Below are positions 1 through 13,076 of a stretch of 64,000 bases of DNA, piece after piece. Within the stretch, counting starts at the first letter, position 1, and each line of letters begins with the position of its first letter. Made by a program: the position numbers and the translations under genes. Origin of the DNA: Parus major (Eukaryota > Chordata > Aves > Passeriformes > Paridae); the NCBI RefSeq assembly GCF_001522545.3, contig NC_031799.1, positions 46,141,710 to 46,205,709 on the forward strand, in the 5' to 3' direction. The notes below the pieces were generated by a model. That model saw only the letters and a program-made list of their open reading frames with translations, was not told the origin of the DNA and ran no database searches.

Positions 1-487
1 TAATGCACTGGCTCTTAAATCTGAATTCACTGTTTTGTTTTTTTTTAAAGAATTCTATCCAATACCTTATCACTTACAAGACTCAATAACCTCAAAAACT
101 AAGCTGTCAATAAACTGGATAAAATGAGGATTATACCACTACTGATCCTCTTTTACCAATTTGTAATTAGGTCTCCACGAATAATTTCAACCCTTAATCA
201 TTGATTGCTAACAAATCGTGATAGTAACAATCTGTGTCATGTAGGAAGACTTTCAGATCCTCCACATTTTCTTGAGTTTTATGCATTAATATGGAGGTAG
301 CTTATATTAATTGCACATTTTCCTAGCAATAGTTTTACCATTCAATTATGATTATATTCTTTCTTCACAGATCTCAAGCTCCATCAATGTAATGAAACAT
401 TTTCTGCTTGGAAAAGTCATTCCAGATTTGTATACAAAAGTAATCAGAGTATTAACTGGTAATTATGAGGTGAACATTTTAAGTAAA

Positions 488-1237
488 TTTATTGGGTTTG
501 CGTGGCCTGGTTTTGGTAGCAAGGGACTACAGAGGTACCTTCTATGAGAAGCTGCTGGAAGCTTCTTCCATGTGCCAGTTCCTGGTGGCTCCAAAGATGG
601 ACATGCCACTGGCCAAGGCTGGGCCAGTTAGAACTGATGGTAATGCCTCTGTGATAACAGATTTAAGAAGAAATCAAAACAAAAAAGGGTTGTGCAGTTG
701 TAATAGCAATAAGAGCAGAGTGAAAACATGTGAGAAGAATAGCTCTGCAGATACCAAGGTCAGTGGAGAAGGAGGGGAAGGAGGTGCTGGAGCTGAGGTT
801 CCCCTGCAGCCCCTGGTGCAGCCCATGGTGAAGCAGCTGTGCCCTGCAGCCCCTGGGGATCCACGGGGGATGCAGAGATCCACCCACAGCCCGTGGAGGA
901 GCTCATGCTGGAGCAGGTGGATGCCTGGAAGGGACTGTGACCCCATGGGAGACCCGTGGAGAGAGAGGCCCTGCTCCCAGGCTGGAGCAGCCTGTCCTTG
1001 GAGGATTGCACCCGTGGAAGAGTGACCTTCACTGCAGCAGTTTGAGGGGGCTGGTGCCCATGGGATGGACTCACATTACAGCAGTTCACAGGGAGCTGTT
1101 GCCCCTGAGATGGAGCCATGTCAGAGAAGCTCATGGAGAAATGTCTCCATGTCTCCCACTCTATGGGAGAGACCTGATGGTGCTGCAGGGGAACTCCCAG
1201 AGCAGTGGGAGAAGTTTTGGGTAATGAACTGACCATA
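488..1237 (+). mobile_element. ERVL-type LTR copy, + orientation
   Basis: Starts with the avian ERVL LTR signature (ATTGGGTTTGC, then GGCCTGGTTTTGGTAGC) and runs through a purine-rich and GC-rich body. Its core at about 642-1060 is nearly identical to the inverted copy at 41.93-42.34 kb. The 3' end is missing compared with that copy (no AATAAA region), so it is truncated. The long reading frame inside it is not a gene. Confidence 0.8.
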
Positions 1238-2417
1238 ATAAAAATATTTGAGTCCATTTGCTTTTACAGAACAGTTTTCTTTATAAAAAGTTCTCCTTGA
1301 ATAGTTTTCCTTAAGAATTGTTTTTCTCCTCATGCACAAAGTGACATTACACACATTTATGAATAATAATAATGTCTTACATTTTACAGTCTTTTATCAG
1401 GATATACTAATTAATCAACCAAAGATCAACTACTCATTCAGTTTTGCATTATATTATGATGTTGGCATGCAGCTGACAGCAAATTGGAGAGATAGACAGA
1501 ATGTTTAAGTATCAAATACATTTCTTCAGTCTAATCAGAAAAGTTGCTCTGCAGTAAGAATCATTTCCCACGCTGAAAGAAGTCAGCTAAATGATTGCCA
1601 GGTAAATTTGCTGAAAATTTGTCATACAGCGAGTAGTTTATTTGGAATCAGTATGATCAAATATACACATTGTTCATACAGAATCATGAAGTCACAGAAA
1701 CTATACAAACTAAAATTTATTCTAGTGCATAATTTCTTAGAAAAAGCTTGTTGCAGAAATGTATTTGCCACAGTACTGGAAATACAGTAAGGCATTGTGC
1801 ATCAAATTGTTATCAGAAAATCTGGGGGTTTTCTGATTTTCTTAGGTGTTTACTTTATTGTTGTTATTGTTGTGGTTTTTTTTCCAGAAATCCCAAAATA
1901 AATGTGGAAGAATTCATGTGGCAGATTGGAAAGACAGAATGAGATGAGCAAAACAGAGGCCTAAAAATAAGGAAAATGAGAAGGATGGTTTAATGGTGAC
2001 ATTGTTTGATGGTCATCATAGTGGTGATGCTAGGTTGATGGACTTGATGATCTCAAAGGTTTTTTCCAATCTTAATGATTATATGAGTCTGTAAGACAGG
2101 AATATACCATCTGAGCTTTACAATGAAAATGAAGGAAAAATGTACAAAAAGCAATAAAATGTGCTAATAGAAAATAAAATGTAATGGGGTAAATCTGTAC
2201 TCCTACTGCCCAAGGATACATTTTTCTTCCTCTTAGCTTGTGGGTTAAATCAATAAGAATTTTTTTTTCCCAGACTTTCCATTTTATTTTATGTTGCCCA
2301 GTCATTCCATCCTGCAGAGATGAAAAATGTTACCACTGTTCAGAAAGGGTACCAGCCGCTCCTTTGGCTAGAATGTAACTAAGAGAAACCTGAAGACTAG
2401 TTTTCAGTACTTCTTTT
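1238..2417. other. Intergenic, no gene seen
   Basis: AT-rich DNA. A CR1 tail lies at about 1985-2095. No splice-supported coding segment was recognised. Confidence 0.6.
1985..2095 (+). mobile_element. CR1 LINE 3' tail fragment
   Basis: Contains the conserved CR1 end (TTGATGGACTTGATGATCTCAAAGG, split here as TTGATGGACTTGATG and ATCTCAAAGG) leading to TTTTTTCCAATCTTAATGAT and the terminal atatgagtctgt. Confidence 0.75.
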
Positions 2418-2672
2418 NNNNNNNNNNNNNNNNNNNNNNNNNNNNNNNNNNNNNNNNNNNNNNNNNNNNNNNNNNNNNNNNNNNNNNNNNNNNNNNNNNN
2501 NNNNNNNNNNNNNNNNNNNNNNNNNNNNNNNNNNNNNNNNNNNNNNNNNNNNNNNNNNNNNNNNNNNNNNNNNNNNNNNNNNNNNNNNNNNNNNNNNNNN
2601 NNNNNNNNNNNNNNNNNNNNNNNNNNNNNNNNNNNNNNNNNNNNNNNNNNNNNNNNNNNNNNNNNNNNNNNN
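2418..2672. other. Assembly gap (run of N)
   Basis: 255 undetermined bases directly abutting a (TTTC)n array. The repeat probably caused the gap, and the true length is unknown. Confidence 0.99.
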
Positions 2673-2674
2673 TT

Positions 2675-2770
<96 letters not shown>
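2673..2770 (+). repeat. (TTTC)n microsatellite
   Basis: About 24 uninterrupted copies of the tetranucleotide beginning at the gap edge. The array may extend into the gap. Confidence 0.97.
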
Positions 2771-4117
2771 TTACAATAAAATGACAGTGCTTTAGCCTTC
2801 TGTTTTGGGAGAAGATGTTGGAAAGAATTGTTTATTAGCTGTCTCTATTCTACACAGCCGCATGTTTTCACAAGGAACCAGTATCTTTGAGACTTCTGTC
2901 TCTCTTGGACTGGAATGGCATTTGAAAGTAATGTAAAAAGTTAATAGGAGGAGGTGAAAAAGAAGGGTGCAGATAAACAGAGAGGCATCATGGTCAAATA
3001 TGTCCAGTTCTCCTCAAGAAAATTCCCTAAAATAACTACGTGGAGCAATACTTAAATTTTTTCTATCCCCATATACTTCCTTGCTCTACCTTGTCAAGAA
3101 ATGTAGAGGCCAAAAACTACTGAATAGCTACATTTGTCTGTAAGGATCACAAGCCTCTTTCTTTTCTCTCTCTGTACAAAGTACAAAGATCCTTTCACAT
3201 GAAACCAGCACATGCTCTGTTTCTATAGGTCTTGTCATCTTCCTTTGTGGTCCAGGACATCAGAGCACATGCAGTGCAGAGCATGTACTCATAGCAAGAG
3301 TACTTTGTTTCGTTTTCAATTTCTTACTGGCTTAGAGAGACAACTAAGCAGAAATTTCCCCTAGCAAGAATATCAGCTGAAAAATAAATTAGATAATTAA
3401 GTGAAAGTACCACATCATATTTGCTGTATATTCTAGTTCGTTGCTTGCTTTTCTTTCCTTCTGTAGCCAATATCTTTTGTCTTATATAACAAGCTATGAT
3501 TATTAGGCTAACTTCACTCAAAAGTCTGACTCAGCTATTAATAATACAAGAGATAAAGGAGCACTTACTGCTGGCTTTCAGATGGGTTTTAAGTTATTCT
3601 GTTCCCACTGAGTCAGAAACTCTTTGCCAAGAGTTTTTGAAATCCTCCATTTCTGCCACTTGAGCTTGTGCCTTTTTCACAATAGTAAGCAGCACATTCA
3701 GACCCTCAGAATGTACACCCACACCATGTCCTGCCTGCTCACACATCAATTTACAATTACTTTGTTACTCTGCCAAGCTTTCTTAATTCTACCAGTCATC
3801 CTTCCTTTCTGCAATTCAAATGAGTCATGGAATCCTGCGATCTGCTATAGTGTAAGTTTTGCTACATTCTTGTTGAAAATGGTTTCCTGAGAGCCTCACT
3901 ACAGGCAGTGACTTTAAGTACTTTCTAAATAAGGTCTTGAGAATTATTTCTATAAATGTGTTTTGATTTAGCAGCTGAAGTACCCTAGCTCCATAATGCA
4001 TCCCCCAACAATATGTTTTAGCTCCTATTTTAATTGATAAAATTTGGAATATCCTGTTTCAGGACTGGGAGAAATGCTCTTCAACCATGTGGTCCCTTAG
4101 ACTGTAAAATTCTTTAT
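2771..4117. other. Intergenic, no gene or clear repeat seen
   Basis: Short frames only, on both strands, with no recognisable family motif or splice-linked exon. Confidence 0.6.
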
Positions 4118-4686
4118 TTGGTCTGGCAGAGATGAAGTTAATTTTGCCACAGCTGTCCTTACAGTGCTGTGCTTCACATTAGTAGCTGGGAAGGCATTGG
4201 CAACACAGCGGAGTTTTGGCTGCTGCTGAGCAGTGCTGGCACAGCACCAGCCTCTCTTTTCACCATTAGGCTGGGATGAGCAAGATCTTGGGAGGGGACA
4301 AAGCCAGGACAGCTGACTCAAACTAGCCAAAAGAATATTTCATATCATGTTACGTCTGGTCAGCAATACAACAATACAAGCTAAGGGAAATGAGGAGGAA
4401 GTGGGGGGAGAAGACAACACTTGTTCGGATGTTTGTGTTCCACAGCAATTGCACCTACAGAAGCTTTACTTCCCTAGAGGAACCTTACTTGCTGATGGGA
4501 AGCTGAGAATAAATCTATTGTTTTCCTCTGCTTCCACATGCAGCCATTTATTAAACTGCCTTATTTTTTGACCCATGTGTTTTTTTTCCATCTTACTTTC
4601 TCCCATCCCTCAGTCCCCCTGGGTGAGGAAGTAAGAGAGTGGCTTGCTAGGCACCTAGTATGCAGACAGGGTCAACCCACCACAAA
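4118..4686 (+). mobile_element. ERVL-type LTR, diverged
   Basis: Aligns by eye with the intact LTR at 17484-18067: a GCTGTGCTT block near the start, GGACAGCTGACTCAAACTAGCC in two parts (GGACAGCTGAC and TCAAACTAGCC), an ATTAAACTGCCTTATT polyadenylation zone, and a GTCAACCCACCACAAA end. The terminal TG and CA are decayed. It is older than the 17.5 kb copy. Confidence 0.7.
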
Positions 4687-5979
4687 CTTCTAATTTTGTA
4701 CAAACTCTAATCACAGGCCTTCTGTGAGCAAACCTAAAGGCACTTGCAATATGTTTCTGCATTGCTTCCCTCTAGACCTCTGCTTTTTCCTCATGGCAGG
4801 ACTATTAGCACATGTCATTACAGCTGCAAAGTTGTACACAGGTTTTCAGTTTGCTAAAGCTTGCTAAATTCAAATGGTCATTCATTTCTGTAACAAGACA
4901 CATCAATCACACAGGATAACCCTGCCCCTTTCTTCACCTAAAGATTCCTATTAATTGCTTAGAAAAAGGAGTTTATCTTGTTAAATAAATCTACTTCTAT
5001 TAAATGAGAAAAAATTAAATAGGAAAAAAGGATGTTTTTAGAAGCATGGTGTTTTCACAGGGCTCAGAAACCTGTTTAACAATTTATCCACAGGGAGGTT
5101 TTTAGGCTCCAGTTTCATTCAAGCAGATCAACTCTAGAGATAATCAGTCTTCTGCTGCTTTTCTTCTGCTTTCCAGAGTTGTTTGAGAATTCTATGAAGT
5201 AATTAAAATTTAAATCTGTCTTATGCATTGTCCTAAGGGAAGATGGGGCAGGTTTGGCAAAGCCCTTGTCTTAAAAAGGGAGGGGTGCAGATAGTTGAGC
5301 TGATAGGGGTGGGGGGATAGTGAGTGCACAGAAGCATCAGGATGAATCCTTACTTTAAAATTAATTCAAAACTAGGATTTGGATGACTACTGCTTGTCAC
5401 TGCTTAAGGAAGCTCAGAGTCTGTAATTCAGTCTGGCTCAGTGGAATAAGTGTGGGATTGGGACAGATGAGACATGGGATTATGTTTCCACATTTTCATT
5501 GCTCAAGTATCTTCAGTTGCTTCTGTCTCTCATCTCTGCCTGTTTGGATCACCATAAACTGTAAGTTCTTTGAAGCAGAGTCCATCTCAGCACATTCTGT
5601 GCAGTTACAAATCACCATCTTAACACTTTTGCTCATCTACACTGAAGATTTTCCCTATCAAAGATGCACTGGCGGCTACAGTTTCTAAAGAGAAACACCC
5701 TGCACATCAATACTCTTGTTAATCATGTTCAACTAATTTTAGCAGCAAAAAAAACAACAGAAAAGGATGTAGATACCAAGTACTCTGATCTTTACCTTAT
5801 AACTGTCTCTTAAATCTTGTTCAAAGACAAAGAGTGAAAATTGGATGGATTTTCTTCATAGACAAAATTTCAGCTGCTGAAAAATACTTCTGTCAAATGA
5901 GCATCTGACAGATGTTGAATACACTCAGTGCAGACAGCTTGGTGTGCAAGCTGCAGGGCAGGCTGTAGACTGAGCTCTG
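4687..5979. other. Intergenic, no gene seen
   Basis: Non-coding. A frame at 5383-5688 shows no family motif and I treat it as chance. Confidence 0.55.
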
Positions 5980-6760
5980 CCAGGGTAGGAGCCCAAGCCT
6001 GAGCTTGAGCCCGAGTCAAGAGGTCACGAACTGCCGACCCTTTGCAGGCCGAAGGGCACAGGGACCTGTGCCACGGCCAGGTGACGGTACACTGAGACAC
6101 AGCAGAAGCCGAGGGCTCCAGATGAAAAGGGAGATTTTGGTGTGCTTAGACTGTTAAGGTATAAAAGCCTAGGGGTTCCTTTGTTCAGGGTCCCTCCTTG
6201 GAGGCATCAGCTCGAGCTGTTAACTTGCTATTTAGTTATTGCACCAAGATTATTTTTAAAACTATTTTAAGGATCTGGACGTGTGAGACTTTGTTATGGA
6301 AAAGTTGGGGTTGAGCCAGTGAGGAATCCTGGTCTGACTGTGAGTGAGGGATGTAGCTGTGAATGGGCTCCAGTCCCAGCTCAGGTGGTGTGCATGTGTC
6401 TGCCAGAGTGCCTCCTAGGTGGTTGAACAGGGGAGCTTCCTTCCCTGTTACAATCAAAGGGATTTTTCCTTGTGCCCTGAAACTGGATGAGACTCAGATG
6501 CCTGGGCAATGATGTCTCAGGATGCACCTTGGTGATTGATTGAGAACCAGAGAACTGTCCTGAAAAACGATCTTGGGAAATTCTTTCCCTTCTTTTCATG
6601 GGTGTGCAGACCATGGCGGAGCTACTTGGTGCAATACCATGGCTCTCCTGCTCAGGTTTGCCAGATGACTTACACAGTAACAGGGACAGCATGAAAGTTA
6701 CTCCTGATGTCTCTCTTGACATTTTGGGGTACTTTGATCTCACTATAAGGAGAGCAGCTC
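5980..6760 (+). mobile_element. Possible LTR-retrotransposon remnant
   Basis: A GC-rich block leads to TATAAAAG at about 6161, then a pyrimidine- and A-rich zone resembling an LTR promoter to R/U5 stretch, then purine-rich DNA. The boundaries are not clear and no terminal repeats were seen. It could be unrelated GC-rich intergenic DNA. Confidence 0.35.
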
Positions 6761-9700
6761 TCTCTATTAACTGATCACCTACTTAGAGACCTGAGTACCA
6801 GCTGGGATCTTCAGTATTTTGACACACTGACCTATTTTTTTATCAACCCTTTAGCCTATCATTCATAAATAGTTTTACCATCTCATTTGGGTGTTAGGAG
6901 ATGCACTTTCAAAATATTGTATGTTTATAAACTACAATAAGATGAATTCTACAGACAATAGATACCAGCAGACATCAGCTCATTATTCAAAGCATTACCC
7001 CTTTTCTCAGCTAGAAAGTAACATGTTCGGTGATCAAGGTATTTATTTTAATCCTCTTATGACACCAGATCAACTTAGATCAACTAAAATATTAGGTATA
7101 AAATTTTAAATACCTCTTTAGCTTGATTAAAATATCTGACAATTTTAAGCTGTCATCTTCTCATCTCAAGCTTCTTTTATTATTTTGGAAGATGGCAAGA
7201 TAAAGACATAAAAAAAGCCTTTTTTTCATTTAACATGCACAGAACTAATATTTAACTGTTATTTAAAGCTGAATGATGAACTAGAAGATGACATACACCA
7301 CAGTTTAGCCAACATTGCCACCCAGGCTACTTTAGGGAAGAAGCCACCCACACAATAAAAAGGAGCTACTCTTCTGCTAGAGGTAAATCACATTGCTTAA
7401 GGACATAATCTGTACCTACAGTTGATACACATGTAAGAGTGTTGTGGGTTTTATTTGGCACAGAACCACCATATGTTGGCTAGAAGCACTGGCAAACCTC
7501 AGAACAAAGCATTAAATGCTCAGAACCTATTCACTTCCACAAAGGACCTGCTGGACCAGGAATCTAACCATAGGGAAATGGTGCTGCAAGCCCACTAAAT
7601 GGGAGCAGGCAGAAGCATGAAAAAGGTGAAGATCTGGTCCCATCCAGAGCACAGCTGTGTGGAATGGGCATGTTGCATTAGGTCAGCAGTGAGTTCCTGC
7701 ATGTCCATGGCCGGGGGAGACAGGGAAATAGCCTGCGTCACAGGTGTCTGAGTCACTGTGCCTCCTGGGCCAGTCCCCTGAGACAAAGTTTACAATTACC
7801 AGGACCTACCTTTCAGTCATCAAGACAATACAGAAGTCTGAGCAGAGCCAGGGAAGGTACCTGAAGTCAAGATGCAGACAAAGAAGGGTTATGGGGAAAA
7901 CAAATCCAGACAAAAAACAAATCTTAACACTAGCAGACCAATTGCAGCTATTAATTAAAATAATGCTCATATTCTGTAAGCATTTCCTACATAATCTGAG
8001 GTTTCCTTTTCTCTGTCTCATCACTGAAGATAATGGGGACTTTGAGTCCATACATTACAATCAGGAAGAAAAGTATGATTGCATTAATTGCAGTCATAAT
8101 GGATTTTATTTCCTGAACTAACTTATGTCAGTAATGTCAAAAGTCAAGTTTCTGAACTCCACTATCTTACCTTGCAGATTTTACATACCTGAGCTCACAG
8201 TGTGTGTTTCTTTGCATGGATGCTTTCAGAATTGTTACAACAGTAAATTATCTGTAAGATGAAAAATTCTCTTTTGTAAATGCAGGAGTTGTTCTGTCTG
8301 TGGACTGTGCAATCTTCACTGAATTAAGGTTATTTAGTAGGACATCAAAGCTTTAAAGATGATGAGGTCATCTTCCTCATGTTTCTGCCTTGAAAAAAAA
8401 ATCATATTAGAGAAGAAAGTTTCTGGTGTTTGTTTTGCTAAAATGGTCCCTTTGAGACACTTCCACTTGTTTCAAATTAGGGAAAGCCCAACTGCTCATT
8501 TTACAGATGGATGGACCAATGTACAGTGTTACAGTCCCACAGCAGAGTTAGTGTAAAGGCAGATGTCTTCAGCTACTGATAAAGGTTTTTTGAACTTCCT
8601 CAGCCTTTTGGTGGCATGTTTTTGAGGGTTCACAGACCTCTGTGCTCCACGAGACATCTGTAGAAACAATAAACTAGTTTAGGTAGTGGATTGCAATAAA
8701 GAGCTGGAAACTTGGGTTTTCAAATGTTCCTGAGCCTGACTCAGATGTTTACATACAATAGTCCTTAAGCTTATTTATGCTTTAAAAGTTATTTGTCCTA
8801 ACACCAAACACAGAAATTAATTTTTCCTTGAAGTCAGTTGATATCATAAACCATTATTCTGGGAACAGGGACCAGAAAATTGTTTCCTCTATACAGGAAC
8901 AAAGATTAAATTAACTTGGAATTTGAAAGAGAAAGCTATTTTCACAGTAAATGGCAAACATGGGCTTCCTTTTTGGGTCAGATTTTGTCTAATGCAAGGA
9001 TGCAGAATACTCTCTTTTAATGTGTGTAATACTCCATCACTATTGAAAACGTTCTGTGAACTTGTAGGGCAGAAACAACAAAGTCTACAAGCAGTACAGC
9101 ATAATGGCAACTCTTGACAGTGAGATCAGCATGAATAAATGGAGAAGGCAAACTGGACTTGACTGAGGCTTTATTTTCCCTTCTTCCATGCAAATACTGT
9201 TTCTTTGAAGTAACATTAGCAAAAGCAATTCAAAGATCAGCTGTGTGTACACAACGCTGTTATTTCTTTACAGCAACTTTTGCTGTAATAAAAAAGTTAG
9301 ACCTTTTACCTTGACACAGAGCTTTTCATCTTCAAAGTATTCTCACACACACATTCTAGCTAATCTGAGCACCCCTTAACACAGCTGATTAGCATCACGA
9401 TTCTAACTTCAGCAGGGACAGGGTTTAAATTACTTACAGGCATGAAAATACTTGACATCTGAAGAGAGATTAAAACTCAAGGGTCACTACATCCTAATTG
9501 CCCACAAAAGACCTTTTCTCAGCTTTGGTTTGTACTGTGAAGAATTATCTTCTTATCAACAGATTGTTTTCTATATTTATCTAAATAATATACTATTTCT
9601 GTAAAGTGTTTCTTACACTAACAATAATGTTTCTGTTTTTCTGTTTTTCAAGGCCTGTCAGCCCTATGACCAACACTTTTAAATAGTTTCGGTGGACTTT

Positions 9701-11995
9701 AATTGTCAGGTCTTCCCAGACTTCTAAGGACATCTAGGGTTTTCAGGTATTGACTACATGCAAACTTCCACAAAAGTTCCCTTGAGACATAAAAATTACT
9801 TTACATTTAAGTTTGAAAGGTATTCATCTGATATATAAACTATCTATTTTCATCTAAAGGTTCTTTTATATTTTTTGAATGGTGTAAGTTATAAATACGA
9901 CTTAATTTTTACGTATTATTTTAACTTCAGCTAAGGAAGAACCGCCCATGAGACAAAGCCAACAGAAATACTGAGAAATCAAAGCAGAAAGATTCCAAGT
10001 AATTGTCCATTTATTTTATTTTTTATTTTTTATTTTTTAAATAAAAACATCATTTAACTGTTCCTTTTATTCAGATAAATGGACTTACAATTCATAACTT
10101 AGAATATGAAGTATGAAGTCCAATCTCTGGGAAAATACAAATCTATCACTTTATTTTAAGGTGCTTCTTTTCCATAGTGTCATAAATGGAATTGTGAACT
10201 GAAATTGCAACTTCTCAAGTAATCCTGTAACAAGTGTCTTTTTAGTAGTTTATGTTCATTGTGTTTTCCTGAACATTTTGGTTTTGTTTGGTTTTTTTAC
10301 CTGCTTCAGATTTCAAATGGCTGCTGCAGGAAGCTGACTACTCACAATGATAAGTGTAGTGTCAAAGATTTCTAGATTAGTTTCATTAGAGTTTCCTAAT
10401 GAACAGTGAAGTCACTGAATTGGACTCCACCTCTTAATCCTACAACAGTATTTTAATTTTAGAACATTCGAAACTGAGATATCAAAAGCATATGGTGTAT
10501 GGAAATGCAAGCATTTAAAATGTTCATTTCACAAAGGACTTTTTCTTACCTTTGATCAGTTAAATAATTTTGAAGGCTGAAATACATGTATGCCTCAATC
10601 TAGGTTATAAAATAAATAATGCGAACTCACTAACTGTTGATAAACTCCTCACTTAAGTGCTAAATTTCATACTGATACAGGTTTACCCTTCTAGAAAACT
10701 GCTAAACTGAAATTCACATGGTATTAAATGTGAAAAAGTACTTCAAGGGTTTTAGCTCCTTCCCTGATTCTGATTGTAAGCTGTCCATCCACCATCTGGA
10801 CTGTGCCGAAACAGCTGCTCAGACCAGCCATCTTCAGAAACTCCATCTAATGAAGCTTTTGAGCTTCCAGCTCAACATTTCTCCATGTATCTACGTCATT
10901 AACAATCCAACATGAACAGTCTTTTCAGCCTGCTGCTCAGTGTTCAGATTTAATGTGGATATACAGGGAGTATTACGCAGAGCTGTACTCCTACAAAACA
11001 CACAAAGCCTCAGAGAATCCACAGGTATGAAGCTGGGTGTTTTAAGGAGGAGTAAGAACCAACTCTTAACTTCCAGTGCTTGAGAGTGCAAATACTTTGA
11101 TACTACTTAAGCAACATGAACTGTCATATTCAGAAAGCAAATATACTGCACGTAACTGTAGTCAAAGAAGAATATTGCAACACAACTGACACAGCTTTTT
11201 ATAAGCAATTCAGTAGAGGAGAATTTTAAGATCAAATATAAATAATTGCCAAGAATTATTATTAAAAGATTCTGTACACTAAAAGCAGAACATGTGCCTT
11301 CAACAGAACAAGAAACACATGGTCAATTTTAGTCGTATTGTGGTTATGGCTACTCACTGAAGCCATAAATAAAGTTAGCTACAACTTCACCTGAAAAACT
11401 ATAACTTCAACTGTAGAAGTTATAGCATCACTCATGTCTTTCTTTCTTTCTCTCTTTATATCATTATTTTCCCAAGTAAATTTATTTTCAATATGCTCTG
11501 CATTTTTACCTGTATTAAGGTTTCAGCCTTAGTGACAAACATCCCAACAGTGCACAAAGATTGCTAGCACACATCAAAGACAGTGTTAAAAAAAAAAAAA
11601 AAGACTTTTTTTTTTAAAAAAAGAGTTTAAAAAGTGTTTAAAGCTGCACAGAGAGCACATTCCAGCTGAAGCATGGGTTCAGCACTAGCTGCTACTGCCT
11701 TAACTTATTGCGAATACCCACTTCTTTCAGTGTACAAAGAACTGCCTCAAGGTCTTAGCAGTAAAAATATAGGATATATGTCCAGTGACAAATCTGAGCT
11801 TGCATTTACTAGCAGATTTGCGACAGTCTTTTTCTAACAGGAAGGTAGCACGGAGTGGCATGTCAGAATAGCATGTCTGAGTAGCCAAGGTATCTAGTAG
11901 ATAAAGTTGCTTTAAAGAAAATAGGTCAAACACTTTTACAAGCAACTACTTCCAGTTACCAAGACAGAGGCTGATTTTGAAAGCTATACATTTTC

Positions 11996-12033
<38 letters not shown>

Positions 12034-12749
12034 TTTGTAACTACTTATTGAAATAAAAAATATATTTAAAATAGAAAAACTATTGATGTGTCTCAAAATG
12101 TAGGATTATGGTATGGTAAAACAAATGTTCCTCCTAAATGTATGAACTTGTAGCAACAACACAGATAGGAAAAATTTAACTATTAATATACAATGAAAGT
12201 TTTTATCTTTTTCTATCACTTGAAGCTCTACTTAGCTTGCAGAGTTAAACGTGTAAACTTTCTATGTATATGTACTTAAAAAAGAACTATTTTTCTTTTT
12301 TGCAAAACGTGCAGACATATTTTTGGATACTGAAAATATAACCATTAATTTGGAGCACATTAAACCTATAATTTATTTGATTTTCTTTTATTTAAAACAA
12401 ACCACCTTTACTTAGTTAAAAACATTCTAAATTGGGAATTTTCATGTAGATTAGAGCTGGAATTTTGGTTTCATTTTGCCGTTTCTGGCACTCCAGGGCT
12501 AAGCAGCCCTTTTTCGCTTCATGTCGCTGTTTCATAGGATGCTGCAGGGATTTCGCGGTGCACTTTAGCTCCACCTCTGTTGGCAAATTCATGGATTTGA
12601 ACGGGGCGGAAGCCAAATTAACCGCTGTGTTTCCAGGAATATGGAAGGGTGGTCCGGCTGAAATATAGACTCCCCTGAAAGCTAAGTTTTCTGAGACAGC
12701 AAGCCAGGTCTTGGCAATCCGAGCACACAGTTGCACCTTTAAGTAGACG
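6761..12749. other. AT-rich intergenic region upstream of MTAP
   Basis: No coding exon, RNA gene or dated repeat that I can support. It holds simple repeats: (TTTTA)n near 10011-10040, an A/T-rich patch at 11588-11632 and a (TA)n array at 11998-12031. Confidence 0.6.
11998..12031. repeat. (TA)n microsatellite
   Basis: About 16 TA units in AT-rich DNA. Confidence 0.95.
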
Positions 12750-12966
12750 AATTATTTCAATCACACCGCAGCACCACTCCGGCTTCACGCAGCGGAGGCT
12801 CCCAGAGTCGCAGGGGAGCCTGCAGGTCGGAAGGATTTAGAATCAAGCAAGAGGGGTGCCCTGCTTGCGAATCTGGCGGCACTGAGCAGGGCAGGGATCT
12901 CATTCCCCTCACGCTCCTGCTCCCCGGAGCCGCCCGCGCCGCTCGCGAGCCGCGGCGCGGGTCGGT

Positions 12967-12981
12967 GCTGCCCCCTGCCGG
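12967..12981 (-). promoter_or_regulatory. CTCF-like motif in the MTAP promoter
   Basis: On the - strand the bases read CCGGCAGGGGGCAGC, which fits the CTCF core consensus. It lies about 60 bp upstream of the MTAP start codon, in the CpG island. Confidence 0.5.
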
Positions 12982-13040
12982 CGGGGAGCGCCCTTCCGCG
13001 GCGGGCTGAGCGCGCCGCGCCGCCCCGCCCTCCCGCCAGC

Positions 13041-13076
13041 ATGGCCGCCGCCGCCGCCGCTTCGGTCCCCGTGAAG
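13041..13076 (+). CDS. MTAP: MTAP exon 1 (coding part)
   Basis: Twelve codons run from ATG through six alanines to SVPVK and end at donor gtaagc in phase 0. The N-terminus of this family varies, and the GCC run is a short triplet repeat. No other in-frame ATG lies close upstream in the GC-rich leader. Confidence 0.9.

Noticed and set aside
492..1025. 177-codon open frame
   Set aside because: It lies inside an LTR and reappears in the inverted LTR copy at 41957-42385; no protein motif, so it is repeat-derived.
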